Source of the DNA: SG8-39 sp032125995
Lineage (GTDB): Bacteria; Pseudomonadota; Gammaproteobacteria; Burkholderiales; SG8-39
NCBI GenBank assembly: GCA_032125995.1
Contig: JAQBBQ010000179.1
Span: 1 to 39,118, forward strand
Length of the DNA stretch: 39,118 bases
Direction: 5' to 3'
Shown: positions 1 through 7,196 of the stretch, in pieces
Layout: each line of letters begins with the position of its first letter
Position numbering within the stretch: the stretch's first letter is position 1
Program-made: the position numbers and the translations under genes
Notes under the pieces: generated by a model
The model's input: only the letters and a program-made list of their open reading frames with translations
Told to the model about the DNA's origin: nothing
The model's database searches: none

Positions 1-234
1 CGCCTTGTTGTTCTCGATCCAGGGACCGATGATCGTTTCGGTCGAACCCTGCGTTTCCTTCCTCGGCGGCACCGGGTACATCTCGGCGGTGTCGATGAAG
101 TTGATGCCATGATCGAGCGCCCAGTCGAGCTGCGCGTGCGCTTCGGCGAGCGTGTTCTGTTCGCCCCAGGTCATGGTGCCGAGACAGATGTCGGTCACTT
201 CCAGCGGGCTTGCGCCGAGTCGATTGCGCTTCAT
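1..234 (-). CDS. tas: NADP(H)-dependent aldo/keto reductase, Tas-like (N-terminal part only)
   Basis: The minus strand encodes the first 78 residues of an aldo/keto reductase; the rest lies beyond the left window edge. It opens MKRNRLGASPLEV, then LGTMTWGEQN, and continues to FIDTAEMYPVPPRKETQGST, which closely follows the E. coli Tas N-terminus from memory. The D and Y of the catalytic D-Y-K-H tetrad are in DTAEMY; K and H are off the edge. Family members are cytosolic TIM-barrel NADPH carbonyl reductases; the Tas substrate is not well defined. The ATG (232-234) shares one base with the TGA of the upstream flavoprotein gene (TGATG), so translation is probably coupled and the two form an operon. 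Confidence 0.9.
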   Translation of the reverse strand, partial: MKRNRLGASPLEVTDICLGTMTWGEQNTLAEAHAQLDWALDHGINFIDTAEMYPVPPRKETQGSTETIIGPWIENNKA

Positions 235-1496
235 CAAACCTCTTTCGAATCACGGTAGCGGTAAAGCAGAATCGCGAACGAGGCGATGCGCTTGCCGATT
301 GCATGCCCCGGTACGGGCGAGAGTGGCGTGAACGGCAGCGGCAGCTCAGCGAGCGGCGTGCCGAGGCAGGCGCGGGCGAACTGCGCGCCGATTGCTCCGG
401 CGAGCCCCACGCCGCGTCCGTTGCACCCGACCCAGGCCAGCACGCCAGGTGCCAGTTCGTGGGCGTGCGGACGACGATCGAGCGTAATGCCCACGAATCC
501 ATGCCAGAGATAGTCGAACACCGGCACACCGATCCGCGGAAATACGGCCGAGACGCGCCTGCCAATCCGTTCGCGCTGACGCGCATCCCACTTCCAGGCG
601 AGCGCAAGCGGTCCGCCGGTGACGAGGCGCCCGTTCGCGTCCCAACGAAAGAAGTGCAGGTCGCCCTGCGTGTCCGAGCAGGCATGGTCGAAGGGCAGCA
701 CATCCTTGCGCAGGTCCTCGGGGATTGGTGCAGTCGCCATCTGGTAGCTGCGCACCGGAAAGACAGTCTGTGCGAGGCCGGGCCACAGGCCTTCGGTAGT
801 GGCGTGCGTCGCGATCACCACGCGCTCGGCGGTGACGCTGCCGTGTTCGCAGGCGACGCGCCAGCGCAGCCCGGCGCGCTCGACGCGCAGCGCCCGCGTC
901 GCGGTATGCACGACCGCGCCCGCGCCGATCGCGCAGCGCGCGAGCTCGCGGCAGTAGGCCAGCGGGTTGAGCTTGCCGCCACTCTTGTTCTGCCACCCGC
1001 CGTGCCAGAAGCGCGATCCGGTGATGCGCTCGACGCCTGCACGGTCGAGCATTTCGACCGGCGCGTCGAGCAGCCCCCACTCGCGTGCGCGACGCTCGGT
1101 CAGCCGCAGGCGCCCGGGCGTGTGCGCAGGCTGCACCCAGCCGTTCTGCACCGCCTCGCACTGCATGTCGTGCTTGCGGATGAGATCGAAAGTGAAGTTC
1201 GCTGATTCACCGACTAGGCGCGCGAAAGGCTCCTCGAGCGCGTCCGGCTCGACGCGCGACAGATTGGGAATCACCTGCCCGTTGTTGCGTCCGGACGCGC
1301 CCTGGCCGATCTCGCCCGCCTCGAGCACGACGACCTGTACGCCGGCCTCAGCCAGGTGCAAGGCACAGGACAGCCCGGTATAGCCCGCGCCGATCACCAC
1401 GACGTCGGCCTGCGCCGTGCCCTCGAACGGCGCGGTCTCCGGCGCCGGCGGCGCCGTCGCGTACCACAGCGAGTTGCGGAAAACGTCCTCGGACAT
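234..1496 (-). CDS. FAD-dependent amine/amino-acid oxidoreductase, DAO family (PuuB-like)
   Basis: A 420-residue flavoprotein of the D-amino-acid-oxidase (DAO) family. The dinucleotide-binding motif VVVIGAGYTGLSCALHLAEA lies near residues 32-51, followed by a VVVLEAGEIGQGASGRNNGQ segment as in gamma-glutamylputrescine oxidase (PuuB/OrdL). The C-terminal part has the GCNGRGVGLAGAIG FAD-contact loop. Members oxidise secondary or primary amines to imines or aldehydes using O2 or another acceptor; the substrate here is unknown. Length fits the family (about 425). It overlaps the downstream Tas-like gene by one base, so a reductase acting on the aldehyde product is plausible (inference). No clear ribosome-binding site precedes the ATG. 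It is divergent from the gene at 1556 across only 59 bases. Confidence 0.9.
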   Translation of the reverse strand: MSEDVFRNSLWYATAPPAPETAPFEGTAQADVVVIGAGYTGLSCALHLAEAGVQVVVLEAGEIGQGASGRNNGQVIPNLSRVEPDALEEPFARLVGESANFTFDLIRKHDMQCEAVQNGWVQPAHTPGRLRLTERRAREWGLLDAPVEMLDRAGVERITGSRFWHGGWQNKSGGKLNPLAYCRELARCAIGAGAVVHTATRALRVERAGLRWRVACEHGSVTAERVVIATHATTEGLWPGLAQTVFPVRSYQMATAPIPEDLRKDVLPFDHACSDTQGDLHFFRWDANGRLVTGGPLALAWKWDARQRERIGRRVSAVFPRIGVPVFDYLWHGFVGITLDRRPHAHELAPGVLAWVGCNGRGVGLAGAIGAQFARACLGTPLAELPLPFTPLSPVPGHAIGKRIASFAILLYRYRDSKEV

Positions 1497-1543
1497 GCGC
1501 GCGCAGTGTTGCCCAGGGGATGCGCGCTGTAAAGTTCGGCTGC

Positions 1544-1550
1544 AAGGAGG
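1544..1550 (+). promoter_or_regulatory. Strong Shine-Dalgarno site AAGGAGG
   Basis: A full AAGGAGG lies 5 bases before the ATG at 1556 and fixes that start. It is one of the strongest ribosome-binding sites in the window. Confidence 0.8.
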
Positions 1551-1555
1551 TTTGA

Positions 1556-2302
1556 ATGTCCGACCTGATCCCGTTCGCCGACGGCGGCTACGCGTTCCTG
1601 AAAGGCGTCTTCCCGTACTCGCAGGGCGTCAGCGCGCTGCCGGGCTTTGCGATCGAGCGCCTGCGTTTCGCGCGCCCGTTAGCCGTAGCGGCGGGTTTCG
1701 CCGCGATCGACGCCCACCTGAAGGCGCTCGGGCGCCCGCGCACCGCGCTCTGCGCCGCCGAGCTGCGTTCGCCGAAACCCTTCAGCTTCGGCGGCTTCCG
1801 CACGTTTAATGAGGGCTACGTGGCGGTGTTGAAGGACTGGAATATTTTTCGCGACAACCTGAATCCGGTTGCGCGCTCGAACGTCGCGCCCGAGATCGAG
1901 CCGCCGGCGGAACCCGTGTTCCACGCTTTTTGCTACACGGTTCCGGGGCCGGCCGCAGCCGAGAACTATGTCGTCGCGGGCAGCGGCGAGTGGCCCGAGG
2001 GCGGGCGTTTTCCAGAAGACATCGTGGCGCGCGGTGATGTCTCGCCCGCCGGCCTGCGAGCGAAGGCACGCTGGGTCTGCGACATGATGGAGGCGCGGCT
2101 ACGCGGCCTGCAGGCCAACTGGCACGCGGCGAGCGCAACGCAGGCCTACACGGTGCACGACCTGCATCCCTTCCTCGGCGACGAGATCATCGCCCGCGCC
2201 GGCAACGGCGCCGGCCTCACCTGGCACTACTGCCGCCCGCCGATCGAGGGGTTGGACTACGAGATGGACGTGAGACGCGTCAGCGTCGAACGGACAATCT
2301 GA
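1556..2302 (+). CDS. Uncharacterised 248-residue protein, possibly CnbZ (2-amino-5-chloromuconate deaminase)-like
   Basis: A soluble 248-residue protein with no signal peptide or membrane segment. It starts MSDLIPFADGGYAFLKGVFP and has conserved-looking blocks CAAELRSPKPFSFGGFRTFN, NPVARSNVAPEIEPPAEP and FHAFCYTVPG. From memory these blocks resemble proteins named after CnbZ, an aminomuconate-type deaminase of (chloro)nitrobenzene degradation. I cannot verify this, so the function is tentative. The coding call is firm: ideal Shine-Dalgarno, good codon usage, clean ATG to TGA. It stands alone on the plus strand between two minus-strand operons. Its final 13 codons plus stop recur just downstream (2349-2390) with only synonymous changes, suggesting a former tandem paralogue. 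Confidence 0.85.
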   Translation: MSDLIPFADGGYAFLKGVFPYSQGVSALPGFAIERLRFARPLAVAAGFAAIDAHLKALGRPRTALCAAELRSPKPFSFGGFRTFNEGYVAVLKDWNIFRDNLNPVARSNVAPEIEPPAEPVFHAFCYTVPGPAAAENYVVAGSGEWPEGGRFPEDIVARGDVSPAGLRAKARWVCDMMEARLRGLQANWHAASATQAYTVHDLHPFLGDEIIARAGNGAGLTWHYCRPPIEGLDYEMDVRRVSVERTI

Positions 2303-2390
2303 AGTTCCAGGGGGTCTGAGGGGGACGGGCAGTCCCCCTTCAATACCCGAGATGGACGTGAGACGCGTGAGCGTCGAACGGACGATCTAA
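2261..2390 (+). repeat. Direct repeat of the 3' end of the preceding gene (gene relic)
   Basis: Bases 2261-2302 (last 13 codons plus TGA) and 2349-2390 (same 13 codons plus TAA) are 39/42 identical. All three differences are silent: GTC/GTG, ACA/ACG, and TGA/TAA for the stop. The offset is 88 bases. The spacer holds a GC hairpin. This looks like the tail left after most of a diverged tandem copy was deleted. Confidence 0.85.
2319..2339. terminator. GC-rich hairpin between convergent genes, possible bidirectional terminator
   Basis: An 8-bp perfect stem (AGGGGGAC / GTCCCCCT) with a 5-base loop lies between the plus-strand gene ending at 2302 and the minus-strand livM ending at 2395. There is no long T-run (only TT then CAAT), so termination is plausible by position but not proven. 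It sits inside the 88-base duplication offset. Confidence 0.5.
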
Positions 2391-2394
2391 ACGG

Positions 2395-3381
2395 TCAGGC
2401 GGTCGCGCCGACCGCCTTGCTCGTCTTCGTCGCGCGCCGCTTCTCCAGCCCGGCGATCGCGGCGCCGAGTATGCCTTTCGGCATGAAGATGATGAACAAC
2501 ACGAGCATCAGACCGTAGATCGTCGAGTCGAGGCCGTGGACGTCGTGGCCGATCGCAAGGCGCAGCACCTCCGCGAGCAACAACGTGATCGCCGCGCCCA
2601 CCGTCGGTCCTAGCCGCACGAACATGCCACCCACGATTGCACCGAACACGATCTGCAGGCTGATGCCGATGCCCGAGACCGTTTCGGGATTCACGTACAG
2701 CTGGTACTGCGCGTAGATCACGCCGCCGAAACAGGTCATCAGCGCCGAGATCATGGTGATGCCAAGCTTGAGCCGGGTGACGTTCATGCCCACCGAGGCT
2801 GCCGCGTCCTCCTCCTGGCTGATCGCCTCGAGCGCGAGGCGCGTCATCGAACGATCGACGCGCCCCCAGATCCACAGTCCCGCGAGCCAGACCGCAAGCA
2901 CGATGTAGAACCACACCAGTTTGGAGGAAAACTGCAGCGCGCCGACCGCCCAGGCGGTGTCGGCGAGCGCGGTATTCGGCGTCGCGCCGAGCGAGCCGCC
3001 GGTCTGCTCGCGCAGCGCGACGATGACCAGGCGCACGACCTCGGTCAATGCAAGTGTCACCAGCGCGAAATAGTGGCCGACGATCTTGAAGCGGAAGCAG
3101 GGATAACCAATCACGAAGGCGACGACGGCAGCCAGCACGAGCGCGATCGGCGTACCGAGCCAGGGCGAAATGCCGGCGTGATTCCACAGCATCACGACGA
3201 CGTAGGCGCCGATCCCGAGGAAGGCGCCGTGGCCAAGGCTCACCATGCCCAGGCGCCCCATGATCGCCCAGCTCGTGTACACGAAGCCCCACAGCAGGCA
3301 CATGATGAGCAGGTGCAGCGGATAGTTGCCCATGCCCGCGAGCGGGGCGAGCGCGAGAACGAGGAGCGCGACCCACTTCAT
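2395..3381 (-). CDS. livM: Branched-chain amino acid ABC transporter permease LivM
   Basis: A 328-residue polytopic inner-membrane protein. It begins with hydrophobic segments (VALLVLALAPLAGMGNYPLH) and carries the LivM hallmark after the first helices (WAIMGRLGMVSLGHGAFLGI). A cytoplasmic coupling-helix region (EAISQEEDAAASVGMNV) contacts the ATPases. The C-terminus is short and basic. It pairs with LivH to form the membrane channel of a LIV/HAAT-type importer. The ATG is 4 bases after the livH stop, and it is the last gene of the livKGFHM run. LIV paralogues also take up aromatic and organic acids, so with this gene neighbourhood the ligand need not be an amino acid (inference). Confidence 0.95.
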   Translation of the reverse strand: MKWVALLVLALAPLAGMGNYPLHLLIMCLLWGFVYTSWAIMGRLGMVSLGHGAFLGIGAYVVVMLWNHAGISPWLGTPIALVLAAVVAFVIGYPCFRFKIVGHYFALVTLALTEVVRLVIVALREQTGGSLGATPNTALADTAWAVGALQFSSKLVWFYIVLAVWLAGLWIWGRVDRSMTRLALEAISQEEDAAASVGMNVTRLKLGITMISALMTCFGGVIYAQYQLYVNPETVSGIGISLQIVFGAIVGGMFVRLGPTVGAAITLLLAEVLRLAIGHDVHGLDSTIYGLMLVLFIIFMPKGILGAAIAGLEKRRATKTSKAVGATA

Positions 3382-3385
3382 GGGG

Positions 3386-4252
3386 CTACTTCCCGCCGAG
3401 GATGCCCTGGGGTCGCCAGAACATCATGCCGATGAAGAATACGAACGCAATCACGTAGCCCCACTCGATGTGGAGGAAAAATCCGCCCACCGAAATGAAC
3501 TGGGCAAAGATGAATGCGGCAATGAAGCCGCCGATCATGTTGCCGAGCCCGCCCATCACGCACACCATGAAGGTAATCGGACCGAAGGAAAGCCCGATCG
3601 CCGGATGGATGTCGTACTGCAGCACGAGCAGACAGCCCGCGAGTCCCGCCAGCGCACCGCCGAGCGCCGAGGTGATGAGGAAGATGCGGTTCGGGTTCAC
3701 CCCCATCAGCGGCATGATCGCGCGGTCCTGCGAGATCGCGCGGATCGCCGTGCCGAGATAGGTGCGGGTGAGAAAGAGGTACATCGCGATCATCCCCGCG
3801 AGGGCGACCAGGAAGGCGATCAACCGCGCGAAGCTGATGTACATCTCGCCGACCGCGAGCTGCGGCAGGCGAATGCCGATGTTTCTGAATTCAACGCCGA
3901 AGACGAGCGTCGCCACCGCCTGCAGAAAAAAGAGCACGCCGCCGGTGACGAGCAGCTGGTTGATCGGCTCGGCGGCGAGCACCGGGCGGATGACGAACTG
4001 GTGCAGCACCGCACCCAACGCAGCCACGACCGCAATGCCAAAGACCATTGCAAGCCACAGCGGCCAGCCGTAGACGTTGTGCCCATAGAAGACCGCGTAC
4101 ATCCCGATCATGATCAATTCGGCGTAGCAGATCCACACCACGTCGATGACGCCGAAAACGAGGTTCAGGCCGAGCGCAAGGAGCGCGAGGATGCCGCCGA
4201 GCAGGATGCCGTTGATCACCGCTTCGAGCAGGAAGACGTCGAATATTTGCAT
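3386..4252 (-). CDS. livH: Branched-chain amino acid ABC transporter permease LivH
   Basis: A 288-residue inner-membrane permease starting MQIFDVFLLEAVINGILLGG, with LALLALGLNLVFGVIDVVW as the first conserved helix/loop of LivH. An EAA-like loop, TAIRAISQDRAIMPLMGVNP, lies in the second half. I chose the ATG at 4250-4252, two bases after the livF stop, because the family starts here; an open frame runs further upstream but only antisense-free inside livF. It forms the channel heterodimer with LivM. It sits fourth in the livK-G-F-H-M operon, with 2-4 base spacings that imply translational coupling. Confidence 0.95.
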   Translation of the reverse strand: MQIFDVFLLEAVINGILLGGILALLALGLNLVFGVIDVVWICYAELIMIGMYAVFYGHNVYGWPLWLAMVFGIAVVAALGAVLHQFVIRPVLAAEPINQLLVTGGVLFFLQAVATLVFGVEFRNIGIRLPQLAVGEMYISFARLIAFLVALAGMIAMYLFLTRTYLGTAIRAISQDRAIMPLMGVNPNRIFLITSALGGALAGLAGCLLVLQYDIHPAIGLSFGPITFMVCVMGGLGNMIGGFIAAFIFAQFISVGGFFLHIEWGYVIAFVFFIGMMFWRPQGILGGK

Positions 4253-4254
4253 GG

Positions 4255-4959
4255 TCAGAGTCCGAGATAGGCCTTCTTGATCGCGTCGTTTTCGAGCAAT
4301 TCGTCCGAGCGGCCCGAGAGCTTGATGCGCCCGGTCTCGAGCAGATAGGCACGGTGGGCGATCTTGAGCACCTGCCGCACGTTCTGCTCGACGATCAGCA
4401 CGGTATAACCCTCGGCCGACATCTTGCGCACCACTTCGAAGATCGACTGCACGACGACCGGCGCGAGCCCCGCCGACGGTTCGTCGAGCAGCAGCAGCTT
4501 CGGGCCGGACATCAGCGCGCGGCCGATCGCGCACATCTGCTGCTCGCCGCCCGAGAGCGTGCCCGCAAGCTGGCTGCGGCGCTCCTTCAGGCGTGGAAAC
4601 AGCGCATACATGGTGTCGAGCCGCTCGGTGAATTTCGCCCGCGCCGACGGCACGTAGGCGCCCATGCGCAGGTTGTCCTCCACCGAGAGGCGAGGGAACA
4701 GGCGCCGGTTTTCCGGCACGTGCGCGATGCCGTAGCCGATCACTGCGTGCGAAGGCACGTCGTTCAGCCGGCGTGCTTCCATGGTGATTTCGCCCGCGGT
4801 GGCGTCGATCAGCTTCGAGACCACGCGCAGCAGCGTGGTCTTGCCGGCGCCGTTCGGGCCGATCACCGCGACCGTCTCACCCGCGTTCACTTCGAGGCTG
4901 ACATCGAACAATGCCTGGAAGCTGCCGTAGCCCGCGCTCACACCAGAAACGTTGAGCAT
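4255..4959 (-). CDS. livF: Branched-chain amino acid ABC transporter ATP-binding protein LivF
   Basis: A 234-residue ABC ATPase of normal LivF length. Walker A is GPNGAGKT (residues 34-41), the signature motif is LSGGEQ (135-140), and Walker B is LLLLDE (155-160) followed by PSAGLAP. The H-loop region is VLIVEQNV. It works in the cytoplasm with LivG to drive import through LivHM. Its ATG shares one base with the livG stop codon (TGATG), a common sign of coupled translation. Confidence 0.95.
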   Translation of the reverse strand: MLNVSGVSAGYGSFQALFDVSLEVNAGETVAVIGPNGAGKTTLLRVVSKLIDATAGEITMEARRLNDVPSHAVIGYGIAHVPENRRLFPRLSVEDNLRMGAYVPSARAKFTERLDTMYALFPRLKERRSQLAGTLSGGEQQMCAIGRALMSGPKLLLLDEPSAGLAPVVVQSIFEVVRKMSAEGYTVLIVEQNVRQVLKIAHRAYLLETGRIKLSGRSDELLENDAIKKAYLGL

Positions 4960-5717
4960 CAGCCGCTCCGCCCGGCGACGGTCTTCTGGACATCAGCCGC
5001 GTCGGTACCGAGGTAGACCTCGATTACCTTGGGATCATGCGCGACCTCTTCCGGCCGACCCTCGGCGATGACCTCGCCGTAGTCCAGCACGATGCAACGG
5101 TCGACCACGCGCATCAATACGCCCATGATGTGCTCGACCCAGATGATCGTGATGCCGCGCTCGGCGCGGATCGCCGCCAGCATGTCGGCGGCCTGGTTCA
5201 TCTCGGATTCATCGAGTCCGCCGAGCGACTCGTCCGCCAGGAGCAGCTTTGGCCCGGTCGCCAGCGCACGCGCCAGTTCGAGCTTCTTGAGTCCCGCGGC
5301 GCCGAGTCCGTCGACGCGCGCCGCCGGATCCGAGGGTAGCTGGGCGAGCTTGAGCACGTCCCTGGCGTAGGCGTAGGCCTTATCGCGTGCGGGATGCTCA
5401 GCGTGACCGTAGAACGCGGCAAGCGCGACGTTGTCGAGGATCGACAAGCGCCGGAACGGCCGCGGAATCTGGAAGGTGCGCGCAATGCCGCGATGCGCGA
5501 TCCGGTTCACCGGCAGGCCGGCGATGTCCTCCCCGCTAAAACGAATCGATCCGCTGGTCGGTTCGAGTGCACCGGAAATCAGATTGAAGGTCGTGCTCTT
5601 GCCCGAACCATTCGGTCCGATCAAGCCGAGGATCTCGCCTTCCTTGACCTCGAAGGCGATGTTGCTGACGGCCGTAAAGCCGCCGAATACCTTGGTCAGG
5701 CCGCTAACACTGAGCAT
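4959..5717 (-). CDS. livG: Branched-chain amino acid ABC transporter ATP-binding protein LivG
   Basis: A 252-residue ABC ATPase. Walker A is GPNGSGKS (34-41) and Walker B is LLLADES. In place of a textbook LSGGQ the signature region reads GLGAAGLKKLELARALA, a variant I recall in some LivG subgroups. I placed the start at the ATG 5715-5717 (MLSVSGLTKVFGG). A longer frame begins at 5777, but it would run through the 11-bp hairpin at 5740-5766 and add 20 proline- and arginine-rich residues unlike LivG. Neither start has a close Shine-Dalgarno, so the exact N-terminus is uncertain. It is the second gene of the liv operon and overlaps livF by one base. Confidence 0.92.
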   Translation of the reverse strand: MLSVSGLTKVFGGFTAVSNIAFEVKEGEILGLIGPNGSGKSTTFNLISGALEPTSGSIRFSGEDIAGLPVNRIAHRGIARTFQIPRPFRRLSILDNVALAAFYGHAEHPARDKAYAYARDVLKLAQLPSDPAARVDGLGAAGLKKLELARALATGPKLLLADESLGGLDESEMNQAADMLAAIRAERGITIIWVEHIMGVLMRVVDRCIVLDYGEVIAEGRPEEVAHDPKVIEVYLGTDAADVQKTVAGRSG

Positions 5718-5739
5718 CGGGCGCGGGCGCGTGGCCGCC

Positions 5740-5766
5740 CCTTCCTCCGCGCGGGGCGGAGGAAGG
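5740..5766 (-). promoter_or_regulatory. 11-bp perfect hairpin between livK and livG (attenuator or mRNA stabiliser)
   Basis: CCTTCCTCCGC (5740-5750) pairs exactly with GCGGAGGAAGG (5756-5766) across a 5-base loop, in the leader between the livK stop and the livG start. There is no T-run, so it is more likely a partial terminator or a 3' stabilising hairpin, raising binding protein over the membrane components. Confidence 0.6.
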
Positions 5767-5769
5767 CAG

Positions 5770-5795
5770 CCAACCACACTAGGGTCACTGGTTGG
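5770..5795 (-). promoter_or_regulatory. Second hairpin overlapping the livK stop codon
   Basis: CCAACCA (5770-5776) and TGGTTGG (5789-5795) form a 7-bp stem enclosing the livK stop (5785-5787). It lies directly 5' (in mRNA sense) of the 11-bp hairpin, so the livK-livG junction holds two tandem stem-loops. Confidence 0.4.
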
Positions 5796-7092
5796 AGTAG
5801 ACCGAGCTCTTCGGAATCGGCAGCACCGGATCCGCGGTCTTGATCGCGGTCGGCCAGACGATCTTGGTCTGTCCGCCCTGGTACTGCATCACCACGGGTG
5901 AACTGCGCTCGTTCTGGCCCGACATCTCGCTACCCGCGGGAAAGAACTTCACGCCATAGCCCTGGATCGTGCCGCCGACCGGGATGTCGGTTTCGAGCGC
6001 GGCCTTGCGCAGCGCCTCGGGATCGTAGCCGCCGTACTTCTTGATCGCGCGCGGCAGGACGTCGGTAAAGAAGATCCAGCTCTGGTTGAAGCCCATCGAG
6101 GTATGTGGCGGCACCACTGTGGCCCCGCTCTCCGCCTTGTAGCGCTTCACCATCTCCTTGGTGAGGTCGCCCAAGCCCGGCTTGAGCGTCTTCGGGTCGA
6201 GCAACTGCGCGGCGACCGGGTCGACGTTGTAGATGTTCTCCGCCTCCTTGCCGAACGCCGCCTGCAGCTTGTCGAACTGGCCGTAGCCCGCGCCGTGGCC
6301 GATCAGCGCCGCCCACTTCAGCCCCTGCTCGCGCGCCTGGCGCCAGAACAGCGTGATGTCCGGGTTGTAGCCGGTATGCAGGATGACGTCGGCGCGCGCG
6401 CGGCGCAGCTTGGTCACCAGCGACGACAGGTCGGGCGAGGTCGCGGCGTAGCCTTCCTTCAGTACCACCTGCATGCCGTACTTCTTGCAGACCGCCTCGT
6501 TGCCCGACGCCACACCGGAGCCATAGGGCCCATCCTCGTGGATGATCGCAACCTTGAGGTCCTTGGGATCCTTCTTCAGCCTTTTCTTGGCGTGTTCGTT
6601 CAGGAACGAGCAGGACGCCTCGCCGAACTGGTCTGAATGCACCTGGGCGCGAAACACGTAGCTCAGGTTCTTGCCCTTGAACACGCTCGAGGCCACGCAG
6701 ACGTTCGCCCACATGAACTTCTTCGCCGCATTGACCTTCTGCGCGAGCGGCACGCAGTGCGCGCTCGAATACACCCCCATGATCAGGTCGACCTTCTCCT
6801 GCTCGAGCAGGCGCGTCGCTTCGTTGATCGCGATCTCGGCCTTCGACTGTGCGTCGGCGAAGGTCGGCTTGATCTTGTAGCCTTCGACGCCGCCCTTCTC
6901 GTTGATCATGTCGATCGCGATCTTGGTGCCGATCGCGGCCGCCTTCGAGCCGCCGGCAGCAAACGGGCCGGTGTAGTCGAAGATCACGCCGATCTTGATT
7001 TCCTTCGACTGCGCATGCGCAATCGTCGCCATTCCGGCGAGCGCAAGGGCCGCAACCACGGCACGCGCGTAATGTCTTTGTTTGAACTGCAT
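5785..7092 (-). CDS. livK: Branched-chain amino acid ABC transporter substrate-binding protein LivK-like
   Basis: A 435-residue periplasmic binding protein (type I fold, Peripla_BP_6-like). The signal peptide has a basic start (MQFKQRHYARA), a hydrophobic core and a likely cleavage after AHA (27/28). The mature protein starts QSKEIKIGVIFDYTGPFAAG, typical of LivK/HAAT receptors. It is longer than E. coli LivK (about 369), as is common for receptors of aromatic or other organic acids, so the ligand is open. The ATG follows an AGGAGGA Shine-Dalgarno about 5 bases upstream. It is the first gene of livK-G-F-H-M. The 104 bases upstream (7093-7196) would hold its promoter, but I see no confident boxes. 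Confidence 0.93.
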   Translation of the reverse strand: MQFKQRHYARAVVAALALAGMATIAHAQSKEIKIGVIFDYTGPFAAGGSKAAAIGTKIAIDMINEKGGVEGYKIKPTFADAQSKAEIAINEATRLLEQEKVDLIMGVYSSAHCVPLAQKVNAAKKFMWANVCVASSVFKGKNLSYVFRAQVHSDQFGEASCSFLNEHAKKRLKKDPKDLKVAIIHEDGPYGSGVASGNEAVCKKYGMQVVLKEGYAATSPDLSSLVTKLRRARADVILHTGYNPDITLFWRQAREQGLKWAALIGHGAGYGQFDKLQAAFGKEAENIYNVDPVAAQLLDPKTLKPGLGDLTKEMVKRYKAESGATVVPPHTSMGFNQSWIFFTDVLPRAIKKYGGYDPEALRKAALETDIPVGGTIQGYGVKFFPAGSEMSGQNERSSPVVMQYQGGQTKIVWPTAIKTADPVLPIPKSSVYSNQ

Positions 7093-7196
7093 GGTTCCTC
7101 CTGGGTGTGAATGATCTGGCCGGTGGTCCGCGCTCTTGTGCGCCGCAGTCTTTCAACCCGCACGCGCCCTGTCAAGCGCGGCAGCGAGACGCCGCG

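Noticed and set aside
4959..5777. A longer LivG starting at 5777
   Set aside because: It would translate through the 11-bp hairpin and add 20 residues unlike LivG; the start at 5717 fits the family.
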